Assembly: GCA_963750995.1 (NCBI GenBank)
Contig: CAVVST010000001.1
Coordinates: 558,001 to 622,000 of the forward strand
Length of the DNA: 64,000 nucleotides
Source of the DNA: CAVVST01 sp963750995
GTDB lineage: Bacteria; Acidobacteriota; Vicinamibacteria; Vicinamibacterales; UBA2999
Reading direction: 5' to 3'
Part shown: in pieces, positions 9,605 through 19,379 of the stretch
How the letters are laid out: the number at the start of each line of letters is the position of its first letter
How positions within the stretch are numbered: position 1 is the stretch's first letter
The notes under the pieces: model-generated
What the model was told of the DNA's origin: nothing
What the model saw: the letters and a program-made list of their open reading frames with translations, nothing else
The model's database searches: none
Program-made: the position numbers and the translations under genes

Positions 9605-10453
9605 CGCTGGGGATTGGTGGTGCCCGGACCGGGAAAACCGGTCCCCGGCTGCAGGCCGCGACCGCCGCCGCGCGCCGGCGGCTGGATGCCACGACCAGGA
9701 AACTGAAGGCCGCGACCCGGATTCTGCCCTCTCGGCGTGGGTTGAACGGGACCTTGCCCTCGAGGACCTTGACCGCGGGGTCCCCCTACCTGTCCGGGAG
9801 TCTGAGTACCCGGGCGGACCGCCGGCGCCAGCCTGTTGCGTCGTTGCGGTGGCCACGAACGCCCACTCGTTGTACTTGCCGCGGCCATTGTAAAGGCGCA
9901 GCGAGTCGCCGGTGCTGCGGCTCACGACGCCGATGATCGGTCCTGCGGTCGGCGTTTGTGGAGTACCAAAACCCGCCTGGCCCACTCCTCCGCCCCTGAA
10001 CCCGCTCGGCCCGGTCCCGCGGGCGGCTGGCTGGCCCCGGCCGACTGGTCCGGCAGTCACGCCGCCGCCGACGCGCCCGGCCGGTCCGGGTTGTCCGGCC
10101 GCGCCGCGCCCCGGTTGCCCTGGCGTAGCCGGAACCCCGCCGATCATCTGGCCGACGAACACGGGCTGGAAATCGCCGCCGGTGATCGGGTCCTTGTAGA
10201 GCCGGCGGATAGCGCGCGTCTTTTCCAGCTGGTCGAGTGTCTGCGGATAGCCGCCGGTGCGACGCTGGAAGATCGCGATCGCATTGGCGTACTGCTCGCC
10301 GCGGAACACGAGTTCCGCTTCGCGTTCGCGCTGGACGGCGGTGCGCCAGACCGGCAGCGCGACGCTCATCATGATGGCCATGATGCTCATGGCGACGAGC
10401 AGCGCCGCCATCGCGTAGCCGCGTTCGCCGTGCGGCACCTGCGCTTCCTCCAT
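9601..10453 (-). CDS. Pseudopilin with a Gly/Pro-rich tail, last gene of the secretion operon (frameshift near 9815)
   Basis: The N-terminus (GERGYAMAALLVAMSIMAIMMSVALPVW) is a type III signal with cleavage after Gly, followed by a hydrophobic helix. Position 5 of the mature protein is Ala, not the usual Glu, a feature seen in minor pseudopilins such as GspK. A short globular part (YANAIAIFQRRTGGYPQTLDQLEKTRAIRRLYKDPITGGDFQPVF) precedes a long collagen-like stretch rich in GQPG, GPAG and GRG. An extra base in CCCGGG near 9815 shifts the frame, and the tail continues GTQTPGQVGGPRGQG to a stop at 9601. Repaired length is about 283 residues. The start overlaps the upstream lipoprotein stop as TGATG. 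Confidence 0.75.
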
Positions 10454-11753
10454 CAGATCCCGGAAATGATGAACTGCGTCGTGGCGGTGGCGGTTCGTCC
10501 GTCGGTTGTCGTCACCCTCACCGTTGCGGTTTTGACACCATTGCTCGTGTAAACGTGCGTGGTGACGTTGCCGCTGGTTTCGGCGTCGCTACCGTCGCCG
10601 AACGACCACTCGTACTTCTGCACACTCCTTCGCGCGCCCCTTCCGGGGTGACGTCTGCTGTGAACGTCACTGTCGCGCCGACTCCGGGGACTACCGTAGG
10701 CGCGGCTGTCAGTCTGACGTTGAGCGGTGAGCGCGGCGTCACGATCACTGTCGTCGATACAGCCGCGGATTCACCATTGATGTCGGTCGCGAGCACCGTT
10801 GCGGTATACGTTCGGTTCGTCGTGTCGGACGGTCCCTCGTACGTATGCGTGACGGTGAGCGTGCCGCCGGCGAGATTTCCGAGGCTCTGGGATGTTCCGT
10901 CGCCGAAATCGAGCGTGGCCGCACGCAGCACCGAACTTCCGGTCGGTTTCGTTACCGTGAAGATGACGGTGGCGGTATTGTTTGCAGTGCTCGGCTGAAT
11001 CGCAGCGCAGTTGCCGGTGCCTGCAGAAGGCGCACAGGCGATCGTTACGATCGGGCCGGCTCGCGAAGTGATTGTGAGATTGGCGCTGGTTTTCGTTCCG
11101 GCATTGGCGGACACGATCGTCTGCTGGCTGGTCGTCAGCGTCGTGCGCGCCTCGCCGCTGGAATTCGTGATTGCCGTTGTTTGGCCCAGGGACCCCTGGT
11201 CGGCATTGAATGTCACCAGCACGCCGTCGAGTAGCTGGCCGTTTTCACCGACGACGCTGGCAATTAGTTCGACGGTCCCGCCGTTGGGGCCAACGCTGCC
11301 GGGATTCGCCCGCACGGTAACGGCGTTGACCGCGGCCGCCCCGATCGTGATGCGGACCACGTTGCCATCCGTCGCCGTGGTCGTGCCGCCTGTGCCCGAG
11401 CTGGTGCCGCCCGTGGCTGCGCCCGAGTTGGCCCGGATCTCGGCGATCCCTGAGTTCGGACCGGCGAAGAAGGTGGTGATCGCCAGGCCGTTGGTCGTCT
11501 GCACTTCAACCGGATCGACGTGTCCCAAAGTTGTGGTGAAGCGAACGGTCGTGCCGTTCTGCACCGGCGTTCCGGCCTGCTCCAACACCGACGCGGTGAC
11601 CGGCGTGGTACCGTTGCTCGGGAGCACGCGCGTCGGCGCTGACACGGTAATAGTGGACTGGGTCGGAGCAAGGAGCTGCGCCTTGTCGCACCCGGTGGCC
11701 ACCGCCGCCAGGACTAGAAGCACGATGAGGTTGGGTTTGCTAGCTTTGAACAT
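10453..11753 (-). CDS. Lipoprotein with Ig-like and PKD domains (frameshift near 10628)
   Basis: A signal peptide with lipobox (LAAVATGC) anchors this protein in a membrane. Two bacterial Ig-like repeats follow (about residues 30-120 and 135-230). Then come two PKD domains: one around DFGDGTSQSLGNL, the second (WSFGDGSDAETSGNVTTHVY) read only after a one-base correction near 10628. The frame then ends at the TGA at 10455-10453, overlapping the next start. Repaired length is about 433 residues. It sits inside the pilus/secretion operon, so it may be an accessory lipoprotein or a surface-exposed adhesin exported by the machine. No enzymatic motif is seen. Confidence 0.75.
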
Positions 11754-11786
11754 TCCCTTTTTCCGCTACTAGCTGCCGGCTGCCGC

Positions 11787-12194
11787 CTACCAGCTCGAGT
11801 ACTCCGTGCCGTCCAAGGCCGTCCGATCGGAGCCGCTCTTCACGTCGTAGATCCCGGGCTGCGCCGAAGGGTTCGCCGGATCGCTCTCGGACATCGTCGT
11901 CTGCCACGTGTCTGCGCTCTGCGTGAATGGATCGACCGGGAGCGCGCGCAGGTACTTGTCGCTCACCAGCGCGTCGAGCGACGCCGGATACATGTTCTTG
12001 TCCGCGTAGTACTGATCGATCGCGTCCCGCAGGCGGAACAGGTCTTCCTTCAGCACTGCTTCCCGCGCCCGGGTCTGGCTGTTCGCGTGCATCGCCAGCC
12101 CGATGCTCGCCAGCACCACGATCAGCGCCATCACGATCATCAGCTCGATGAGCGTGAACCCGGCGGCGCCGCGACGCACGAGCTTCCTCACCAT
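11787..12194 (-). CDS. GspG-like pseudopilin 2
   Basis: This 135-residue protein has a classic prepilin signal: basic leader, then AAGFTLIELMIVMALIVVLASIGL with Gly before the cleavage site and Glu at +5. The periplasmic part (REDAV-type helix, QYYADKNMYPASLDALVSDKYLRALPVDPFTQSADTW) matches the major pseudopilin GspG. The ending DRTALDGTEYSSW resembles the calcium-loop tail of that family. It starts inside the end of the upstream gspG-like gene (7-base overlap), so the two are translated as a tandem. The two copies are clearly diverged, so they probably have different places in the pseudopilus. Confidence 0.88.
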   Translation of the reverse strand: MVRKLVRRGAAGFTLIELMIVMALIVVLASIGLAMHANSQTRAREAVLKEDLFRLRDAIDQYYADKNMYPASLDALVSDKYLRALPVDPFTQSADTWQTTMSESDPANPSAQPGIYDVKSGSDRTALDGTEYSSW

Positions 12195-12691
12195 TCGCTG
12201 TACTTGGTCCCGTCCAGGCCGGTCCCGCCGTTCTTCGTATAGACGTCGAAGACGTTCTGCCCGCCCCACGATGTCGACGTGGGGGTGTCCTGGTACGAGC
12301 GCATCCCCCACTCGGTGTCGTTGGTCATCGGATCGATCGGCACCCGCCGCAGGAACTTCAGCTTCCGGCCGCTGGCATCGCCCGCCGCGCTGACGCCCTC
12401 GACCAGCGTCTCGAGATCCGGCGGATATCCCTCGCTGCCGGGCTCGAGTTCGGTCATGGGAATCTGTCCCTGGTCAACCGCCGCCTTGAACCGGTCGATG
12501 GCGGTCCGCACCTCGCGCAGGGATCGCCGCAGCTCGGCTTCCTTCTGCCGCTGCGAGGTCACCTGGGCGAGCGGCAGCACGGCCGACGCGAGGATCATCA
12601 GGATCGTCGTGACGACAATCAGCTCGATGAACGTATAGCCGCGTTCATGACCGCTGGCCGCCGTTCGCGCCGCCCGTGCGAGACGCATCAT
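12188..12691 (-). CDS. GspG-like pseudopilin 1
   Basis: This 167-residue pseudopilin starts MMRLARAARTAASGHERGYTF and has the signal GYTFIELIVVTTILMILASAVLPL (Gly-1, Glu+5). The soluble region has the GspG layout (REVRTAIDRFKAAVDQGQI, then YPPDLETLVEGV and RRVPIDPMTNDTEWGMRSY) and ends GTGLDGTKYSEW. The start shares one base with the stop of the secretin gene (TGATG). It would be processed by a prepilin peptidase, which is not in this window. Confidence 0.88.
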   Translation of the reverse strand: MMRLARAARTAASGHERGYTFIELIVVTTILMILASAVLPLAQVTSQRQKEAELRRSLREVRTAIDRFKAAVDQGQIPMTELEPGSEGYPPDLETLVEGVSAAGDASGRKLKFLRRVPIDPMTNDTEWGMRSYQDTPTSTSWGGQNVFDVYTKNGGTGLDGTKYSEW

Positions 12692-15115
12692 CACCGCACC
12701 GTCACCGCCGGCGCCTGGTTGAACTGCAACTGCACGGGCGTGCCGCGCGGCGCCGTCGCCGCCCCGGTGATCGAAAGGTTTGCCGGTCCGCCGCCGACGG
12801 CGTCGAACAGCACCGCGCCGAGCAGGCCGGTGCCGGCAACACCGGTCGCATCCCCCGGGCGCACGATCGCGATGTCGATGCGGCCGGCAGCCGCATCGAC
12901 CTGCTGCGTGAACGTGGCGGGCACTCCTCCCGCTCGCATGAAGCTGCCCTCCTGCACCGACCGCACGCGCAGCGCCGCCGGATTGAAGGTCAGCGTGATG
13001 CTGACGCCGGAGAGCTGCGACGCACCCGTGATCGAAATGGGCACCGTGTACGGACCCGCGCCGACGCGGAAGTCGGGCCCGGGCGGCGTCACCACGATCT
13101 GGCCTCCGATTGCCGGGGCGGCGGCGGCCGCAGGTGCTGCAGCCGGTGGCGCGCCTCCAACCGGTGGGCCTTGCACGCCCGGCGGCACGGCGGCGCCCGG
13201 GCCGGGGGCCAGCGGAGCCGGCTGCGCCGGAGCGGCAGGCACCGTTGTCGTCCCCGGAATTGGACCGCTGCCCGGCGGAACCACGATCACGCCAGGGCCG
13301 GCGCGGCGGCGGGGCCGGAGCGGGCGCAGCGGGCGCCGGCGGCTCCGGTGTCGCATCGGGAGCCGGCGCCGCGATGAGAGGCGGCGGCCCGCCGAGGCCG
13401 AGGCTCTGCTGCGAGCCGATGAAGATCGGACTGACATCAGCCAGCGTCAGCTCCTGGGTTCTGACAATGCGCGGCGTCAGCAGCATGATGATGTCGGTCT
13501 GCGTAATTTCGCTTTCGTTTGCCGCGAGCAGACTGCGCAGCACCGGCAGCCGCAGCAGTCCCGGGATGCCGCTCAGCGACTTCCGCTCGTCCTCGCGGAG
13601 GAGGCCGGCGAGCAGGTTCGACTCGCCGTCGCGCAGCCGCAGCCGGGTCTGCACCTTTCTGGAGCCGAACGACGGCAGGTTCTGGCCGGCGATGTCGATG
13701 TCCGGGCCGAGCGTGCTGCTTTCGACGAGCAGGTCCAGGATGATGTCGCCCTCGAACGTGACGCGCGGCGTGACCTGGATGTTGACGCCGACCGGCCGGT
13801 AGTTGAACGAGGTCAGCGGGTTGAAGTTCGCGCCGCCCTGCGCGACCGGCGTGAACACGGTCGTCGGCACCGGAATCTCCTCGCCGAGGTTGAGAGTGAT
13901 CTCCTGCCCTTCCGCGCCGCGCAGCTGTGGCTTGGCGATCAGCCGCGTCTCCGAATCGCTCTCCAGGAACCGCACGATGGCCGACGGCACCGACAGGTAG
14001 AAGTCCGCCGTCGAAATCCCGCGCGTGATCGTGTTCAGGTTGAACAGCGGCACTGCGCGTCGGCGTCCGCCTGCACGCGGGTCGGTTTCGGGCGAGAACA
14101 CGGCGTTGATGTTGAACTGGCTGAGGTCGATGCCGAATTCCTTGGCGCGCGTCCGGTTGACCTCGAGGATCTGCACGTCGAGGATGATTTCCGCTTTCGG
14201 GTTGTCGTTCTGCTCGACGATGCGCTCGATGATCTGGACGATGTTGGCGCTGGCGCGCACCGTGATGGTGTTGTTGGTCTTGTTCGCGACGATCTGGGGC
14301 GCCACCGCGAGCGCGGGAATCCGGATGATGCCGTTCAGGATCTGGGCGAGCTCCGTCGCGTCGGAGTGCGACACGAAGAACGTGCGGATGACCTGCTCCT
14401 CGTACAACGCGCGCTTCTGCGCGTTGTCGGGGATGACCATGATCGTCCGCTCGTTGATCACCTTGTAGAACAGCTGGTTGGCCGCGAGGATCTGATTCAG
14501 CGCCTGCTCGAACGTCACGCCGCGCAGCTGGATCGTGTAGCTGCGGTCCTGGTAGTCGCGTTCGTAGGTGACGTTGATGCCGGCCGACATCCCCATCGAA
14601 TTCAGGATGTCGCGCAGGCTGGCGTTGTTGAAGACGACGTCGATCGGATCGCGCGATGCAGGGTTGAGGAGCGGTTCCGGGTTCTGTCGCGCCGCCTGCT
14701 GGAGCTGCTGAATCGTCGGGGTCGGACGCTGCGCCTCGGCCAGGTCGCGGAGCCGGCGCTCCATCTCGCTGACCTTGCCGGCAATCTGCCGGTTGGTCGG
14801 GTCGTACTGGCTGGCACGGCGATACTCGCGCAGGGCGTCTTCCATCTGGTTGCGCGCTTCGAAGACGCGCGCCTGGTCGAGATGCTGGATCGACGCGGCA
14901 AGCATCGCGCGCTCGAGCGCGATCTGAAAATCAGCGCGGTCGGGATCTTCCTGCAGCGCCTGGCGATAGTGTTCGACTGCGGCGTCCCAGTCGCCCGCCT
15001 GCGCCGCGCGCGCACCCCGGCTGTACGAGCGGCCGGCGCCGCAACCCGCGACGAACACGACAACGGCCGCGAGAGCGGCCACGCGGAGCACGAGTGAAAT
15101 CGGTCGGCGCATCAT
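12691..15115 (-). CDS. Outer-membrane secretin with N-terminal TPR and C-terminal cohesin-like domain (frameshift near 13305)
   Basis: This is a lipoprotein-type signal (VVVFVAGC) followed by TPR-like helices (about 27-130), a short STN domain (DPIDVVFNNASLRDILNSMG), a secretin N-domain (HSDATELAQILNGII) and the secretin beta domain (about 360-560), with VGVNIQVTPRV and DIIMLLTPRIV. It would form the outer-membrane channel of the pilus/secretion machine. After a Pro/Ala linker the frame shifts by one base in a CCGCCGCCGCGCCGG run. The restored frame continues through another Pro-rich stretch into a domain resembling cohesin (ISITGASQLSGVSITLTFNP; DIAIVRPG; GGPANLSITG). Repaired length is about 807 residues. 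The cohesin-like tail is unusual for proteobacterial secretins. Confidence 0.85.
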
Positions 15116-15666
15116 TGTCCTGTGAGGCGAATCGTCTGTCGGCCGCGGCCGTCGAGATACGACAGCTCTACCGCGTCGGGGCTGACCTTCAGCACCTTGT
15201 AGCGCCCCTCGATGATATCGCCATCTTTCCCATAAAAGATGTTGCCGCGCCCGTCACTGAGGATCGCGACGCGGCCCGCCTGCGTCGGCGCATCCACGAG
15301 TCCGATGAACCGCAGGCCGATTGGCGGCGGTGGGGGCGGGCCGGTGGGCACGATGACGGCAGGCGGCGGAGGACTCGGCGGCGCAACAGTCCGGGGCGCA
15401 GCCGGGGCCGGCGGAGCGGCCTTCGGTTGAAAGCGAAACAGGTTACGCTCCGCCTCCTCGAGCTCCGGTCGCTGTTGCTGCAGCAATTCCAGTCTGACGT
15501 CGGCCACCGGCAGGGTGGCCGTGGCAGCCGCTGGAGCCGCCCCCCGTCGCGCGGGCGTCGTCGCCGTCGAACCCGCCGGATCGTTGTCGCGCGCCATCGT
15601 CACCGCAACCACCACCACGGCCACGACCGCGCCGATTGCCAGGTTTCTCCTCGACGGCACGGTCAC
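15112..15666 (-). CDS. PilP/GspC-like inner-membrane assembly protein
   Basis: This 184-residue protein has one N-terminal TM helix (NLAIGAVVAVVVVAVTM), a long Pro/Ala linker, and a C-terminal small beta domain (GLRFIGLVDAPTQAGRVAIL to RQTIRLTGQ). That layout is the one of PilP or the HR domain of GspC, which touches the secretin N-domains. Position in the operon (after pilO, before the secretin, each overlapping by four bases) agrees. It lacks a clear lipobox, so it is anchored by the TM helix. Sequence identity to the named families is low, hence the generic call. Confidence 0.7.
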   Translation of the reverse strand: MTVPSRRNLAIGAVVAVVVVAVTMARDNDPAGSTATTPARRGAAPAAATATLPVADVRLELLQQQRPELEEAERNLFRFQPKAAPPAPAAPRTVAPPSPPPPAVIVPTGPPPPPPIGLRFIGLVDAPTQAGRVAILSDGRGNIFYGKDGDIIEGRYKVLKVSPDAVELSYLDGRGRQTIRLTGQ

Positions 15667-16253
15667 GACGGCATCACCCGGAAATACGTAGACAGGTCGA
15701 GCGTGACGACCAGTGTGCCGCTGCCCTCGCTGCCTTCCGCCAGCTGGATGTTGTCGATGACAACGAATTCGGGCGCGGTTTCGAGCTGGTAGATGAAGTC
15801 GCGCATTTCTGCGTAGGTTCCCGCCAGCACCATCTGGATCTGGAGCCGCGTGAGCGTGCTCTCGTCATCCACTTCGGGCGCGTACTGCGATCGTTCGTAC
15901 TCGAGGTTCGCCTCGCGCGCCAGGCGCGCCAGGCGCAGGTAGGTCAGCCGGCGGGCGCCGGCAAGATCCTGCGGCAGCACGTCGCGATAAAACGTCGCCA
16001 GTTCCGCGGTGGCGCGCGCCTTCCCGGTCAGCGTGCCGTTTGCCTGCGCATGCTCGGTCCGGGCCTGCGCCAGCGCCAGGGCCGCTGCCTGGTTCCGTTG
16101 CTCGATATTGGCGACCCGCTGCGAGAGCGGATACACCACGAATGCGTAGACGAGCAGATTCGCGGCCAGGGCAACAGCCAGCGCTATGACAAGGCGGCGG
16201 TGTTCGGCGACGGCGCGGCGCAGCAGCGGCAGCCCGTGGGTCGAGTCGATCAT
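15663..16253 (-). CDS. pilO: Pilus assembly protein PilO
   Basis: This 196-residue bitopic protein has an N-terminal cytoplasmic stub, a TM helix (LVIALAVALAANLLVYAFVVY), a coiled coil (about 45-85), and a ferredoxin-like C-terminal domain with VLAGTYAEMRDFIYQLETAPEFVVIDNIQL, the most conserved part of PilO. It forms the inner-membrane alignment complex with PilM and PilN and links the ATPase platform to the secretin. It overlaps both neighbours by four bases. Confidence 0.85.
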   Translation of the reverse strand: MIDSTHGLPLLRRAVAEHRRLVIALAVALAANLLVYAFVVYPLSQRVANIEQRNQAAALALAQARTEHAQANGTLTGKARATAELATFYRDVLPQDLAGARRLTYLRLARLAREANLEYERSQYAPEVDDESTLTRLQIQMVLAGTYAEMRDFIYQLETAPEFVVIDNIQLAEGSEGSGTLVVTLDLSTYFRVMPS

Positions 16254-16831
16254 CGCCCACCTCCAGCCGCCGGCTCGCGGGCTGGAGGCACATAGGTGGC
16301 CTCGACGATCCCTTCGATCAGCCCTTCCTCCGAAGTCTGTTCTCTGACCGTCAACACGTCGCGGAACGCGCCGCCATTCTCGAGCGCTTCGACAAACGCA
16401 TCGAGATCCTCTGCCCGCCTCGCTTCCACCCCCACCGCGATGACGAAATTGTTATCGTCGATGCGGGGCTGTACCGCAGTGATCCGAACGTCCGGCGGCA
16501 GCGTCGCTTCAAACTGCGCGAACAGCGCCGTCCACGAGAACGCCCGCTGGTCAATGATCCTGTTGGCTTCGCGCGCGGCATTGGCGACCACCGCGAGCTC
16601 CTGCGGATTGATCTGGGCCCGGATTCTCGCCGCGTCGCCTCGGAGCCGCGCCGCCTCCTGCTCCGCCTCCGCCGCACTCGCCCCCAGCGTCTGCTGGCTG
16701 AGTCCGAGCCGCACGATCTCGACGACGTTGAACAGGGTGAAGATGAGCACGACCACGGCTGCCGCGCCAAGCGCGGCACGGACCGCACGCACGTTATAAA
16801 ACGGCCGGGTGGAAAGGTTCGTGCGCAGCAT
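16250..16831 (-). CDS. pilN: Pilus assembly protein PilN
   Basis: This 193-residue protein starts MLRTNLSTRPFYNVRAV. The short N-terminal motif (here NLSTRPFYN) is the PilN peptide that docks into PilM. One TM helix (about 18-40), a coiled coil, and a C-terminal ferredoxin-like fold (PPDVRITAVQPRIDDNNFVIAVGV) follow. It shares one base with the pilM stop. The position between pilM and pilO is canonical. Confidence 0.87.
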   Translation of the reverse strand: MLRTNLSTRPFYNVRAVRAALGAAAVVVLIFTLFNVVEIVRLGLSQQTLGASAAEAEQEAARLRGDAARIRAQINPQELAVVANAAREANRIIDQRAFSWTALFAQFEATLPPDVRITAVQPRIDDNNFVIAVGVEARRAEDLDAFVEALENGGAFRDVLTVREQTSEEGLIEGIVEATYVPPAREPAAGGGR

Positions 16832-17748
16832 CAGACGCCCACGGCCTCCCGCCGCGCCCGCAGCAGCATGCCCGTCAGAGGCGTGAGCACGTCTGACGGA
16901 CCCAGCGGATCCACCTTCGCTCCGAGCCGCTCTTCGAGGCCGCGCCGCGCCATGGCGAGAGCGTCGGCGGCGCGCCCGCTGCCGCCGAGGAGGACACGTG
17001 AGAATCCCTGCCCCGCCAGACGGTCCTGGTAGTACATCGCCGTCTGATGAACCAGGTCGGTGAGCGACTCGTCGTCGCCCTCGGGACGGTTACGGAAGAA
17101 AATCATGTCCTCGCCGCGCACGATGGCGATCGAGGTGTAGCCCGGACGCATGTGCACGGCCAGCCAGTCGCCCCCCGGAACATTCGGCGACTCGAGGACG
17201 TAGTTGAGCACCGAAAAAGTAGCCGGGTCGACCAGCCCTGCGTATACGCCCGCGGCGGTGCACGCCCGCTCGTACTCCTCGATGACGTCGCGCCGCGCCA
17301 GCACCACGACGAACTCGCTGCCGCCGTTGGCAATGACGGCCCCTTTCGTGTAGCTGACACTGGCGTCGTCGATCGGGAACGGCGCCGACTTCCGCACCTG
17401 CCAGCGAACGAGCTGATCGAGGTCATCGCGGCGGACTGGCACCTGGTCGAAGCGGACCAGCGACACCTTGACGGCGACATCCGGGATGATCAGCGCGACC
17501 CGGCTGACGCGTCCGTCGAGGCGGTCGAGCACGGCGCGCACGGCGGCGGTTACGGCGGCCTGGTCCAGGATGTTGTGCGCCCCGAGCGAGGCCACCACGG
17601 CCCCGGGAGGAAGCGGTTCGGTCGCGTGCGACTGGACGTTCAGGGTGGTTCCGCGGCCCGCCAGCGTCGCCGCCGACACGCGCTCGGGCGCGATCTCGAC
17701 GGCCGCATCCGGCGGCGAGCTGGCGAGCCACGAGGCAAGCAAACTCAT
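16831..17748 (-). CDS. pilM: Pilus assembly ATPase-like protein PilM
   Basis: This 305-residue actin-fold (ASKHA) cytoplasmic protein binds the PilN tail. Recognisable parts are VSRVALIIPDVAVKVSLVRF, the VRWQVRKSAPFPIDDA segment typical of PilM, a second half with DWLAVHMRPGYTSIAIVRG, and the ending LLGGSGRAADALA. It overlaps the gspE stop by four bases and abuts pilN. Some lineages call this GspL-like; the actin fold plus PilN motif support PilM. Confidence 0.85.
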   Translation of the reverse strand: MSLLASWLASSPPDAAVEIAPERVSAATLAGRGTTLNVQSHATEPLPPGAVVASLGAHNILDQAAVTAAVRAVLDRLDGRVSRVALIIPDVAVKVSLVRFDQVPVRRDDLDQLVRWQVRKSAPFPIDDASVSYTKGAVIANGGSEFVVVLARRDVIEEYERACTAAGVYAGLVDPATFSVLNYVLESPNVPGGDWLAVHMRPGYTSIAIVRGEDMIFFRNRPEGDDESLTDLVHQTAMYYQDRLAGQGFSRVLLGGSGRAADALAMARRGLEERLGAKVDPLGPSDVLTPLTGMLLRARREAVGV

Positions 17749-19373
17749 TCGACGAAAGTCACCTTGTTGATTTCACGCAGCGTCGACTGGCCGAGCATTA
17801 CTTTCTCGACTGCGGACTCGCGGAGGAAGCGCATCCCCTCCTCGTGCGCGGCTTTCTTCACTTCAGACGTGGGGCGGCGTTCGAGAATCATCTCACGGAT
17901 GCGATCGGAGAGATCGAGGAGTTCGCAGATCGCCGTACGTCCCTTGAACCCGGTGCCGCCGCATTCGATGCAGCCCGCGCCTTCGTAGAACTGGTGCGTG
18001 TCGGCCAGCGACGGGTCCATCGCCGATTCGATCAGCAGTTGCCGCTCCACTCTCACCGGGCGCTTGCAGTGCGCGCAGATCAGGCGGACCAGGCGCTGGG
18101 CCATCACGCAGTTGAGTGCCGAGACGAACTGGTACGGCTCGACCCCCATGTTCAGGAAGCGGCCGAGCACGTCGACGACGTTGTTCGCATGCACCGTGGT
18201 GAAGACGAGGTGGCCGGTCAGCGCCGACTGGATGGCGATCTGCGCGGTTTCCGGGTCGCGGATCTCACCCACCATGATCTTGTCAGGATCGTGCCGCAGG
18301 ATCGATCGAAGGCCGCGCGCGAACGTCAGCCCCTTCTTCTCGTTGATTGGGATCTGGGTGATGCCGCTCAGCTGGTATTCGACCGGGTCTTCAATCGTGA
18401 TGATCTTGTCCTCGATCGAGCGGATCTCCGACAGCGCGGCGTAGAGCGTGGTCGTCTTGCCGGAACCGGTCGGGCCGGTGACCAGCACCATGCCGTAGGG
18501 CTCGCGGATGTACTTCCGGAAGCGTTGCAGCTCCTCGTCGGGCATGCCAAGGATGTCGAGCTTGAGCTCGGTGAACTGCTCGCTGATCGACTCCTTGTCG
18601 AGAATACGGATGACGACGTCTTCGCCATGCGCGCTGGGCATGACCGACACGCGGAAGTCGATCGTCTTGCCCGGCATCCGTACCTTGAAGCGTCCGTCCT
18701 GCGGTACGCGCTTCTCCGCGATGTCGAGCTCCGCCATCACCTTCACGCGCGACACAATCGAGCTGTGGAACTGCTTCGCGATCGGCCGCATCGCCGGCTG
18801 CAGCACGCCGTCGATCCGGTACTTCACGTGCACCGAGTCGTCACCGGTCTCGATGTGGATGTCGCTGGCGCGGCGCTGGATCGCGGTGTAGATAGTGGAG
18901 TCGACCAGCTTGATGATCGGGCTGATGTCGCTCGTCAGCCGCTCCACCGTCAGGCTGTCTTCCGCTGTGTCGTCATCCTTGACGACGGTGAGCTGGAAGC
19001 CTTCAGTGGCGTCTTCGAGTACCCGCTGCGAGCTTTCGCTCTTCTTCAGGATCGACTGGATCGCCGAAGGCGCGCCGACGGTGACCTTGATCGGCGTTGC
19101 GAGAATGACGCCGAGCTCGTCGATCATCGGGATGTCGGTCGGATCGGAGACGACGATCACCAGCGCCTTCCCGTCGCGCCGGTACGGCACGAAGCCGTAG
19201 CGCAGCATCAGGTCGGCCGGAATCGCGCGAAACAGCTCCTGGTCGATCCGGAAATCGTCCATGTCGACGAATTCCAGCCGGTAGCGCTCGGCCAGCCGCC
19301 GTGCCCGGTTGATCTCGGCCGAGTAGTCCTCGGGGGTCTGGACGACGAGGTTGTGTGGGTCAACTGTTGCCAT
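17745..19373 (-). CDS. gspE: Type II secretion/type IV pilus extension ATPase GspE/PilB
   Basis: This 542-residue hexameric ATPase powers pseudopilus or pilus assembly. An N-terminal MshEN domain (about 1-110) precedes the NTPase domain. Walker A is GPTGSGKT at 300-307, the Asp box follows at DKIITIEDPVEYQL, Walker B is DPDKIMVGEIRDPETAQ, and the His box is TGHLVFTTVHAN. A tetracysteine zinc module is present (CAHC about 430, CIEC about 462). It is separated from gspF by only a few bases. MshEN domains often bind cyclic di-GMP, so regulation by that nucleotide is possible but not shown. Confidence 0.93.
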   Translation of the reverse strand: MATVDPHNLVVQTPEDYSAEINRARRLAERYRLEFVDMDDFRIDQELFRAIPADLMLRYGFVPYRRDGKALVIVVSDPTDIPMIDELGVILATPIKVTVGAPSAIQSILKKSESSQRVLEDATEGFQLTVVKDDDTAEDSLTVERLTSDISPIIKLVDSTIYTAIQRRASDIHIETGDDSVHVKYRIDGVLQPAMRPIAKQFHSSIVSRVKVMAELDIAEKRVPQDGRFKVRMPGKTIDFRVSVMPSAHGEDVVIRILDKESISEQFTELKLDILGMPDEELQRFRKYIREPYGMVLVTGPTGSGKTTTLYAALSEIRSIEDKIITIEDPVEYQLSGITQIPINEKKGLTFARGLRSILRHDPDKIMVGEIRDPETAQIAIQSALTGHLVFTTVHANNVVDVLGRFLNMGVEPYQFVSALNCVMAQRLVRLICAHCKRPVRVERQLLIESAMDPSLADTHQFYEGAGCIECGGTGFKGRTAICELLDLSDRIREMILERRPTSEVKKAAHEEGMRFLRESAVEKVMLGQSTLREINKVTFVE

Positions 19374-19379
19374 ACGTCT

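Noticed and set aside
12647..15097. An 816-codon plus-strand frame antisense to the secretin
   Set aside because: High GC leaves long open frames opposite real genes. The minus-strand product has clear secretin domains and the plus-strand product is Arg/His/Asp-rich with no fold. The same applies to 17844-19571 opposite gspE and 41461-42852 opposite gcvP.
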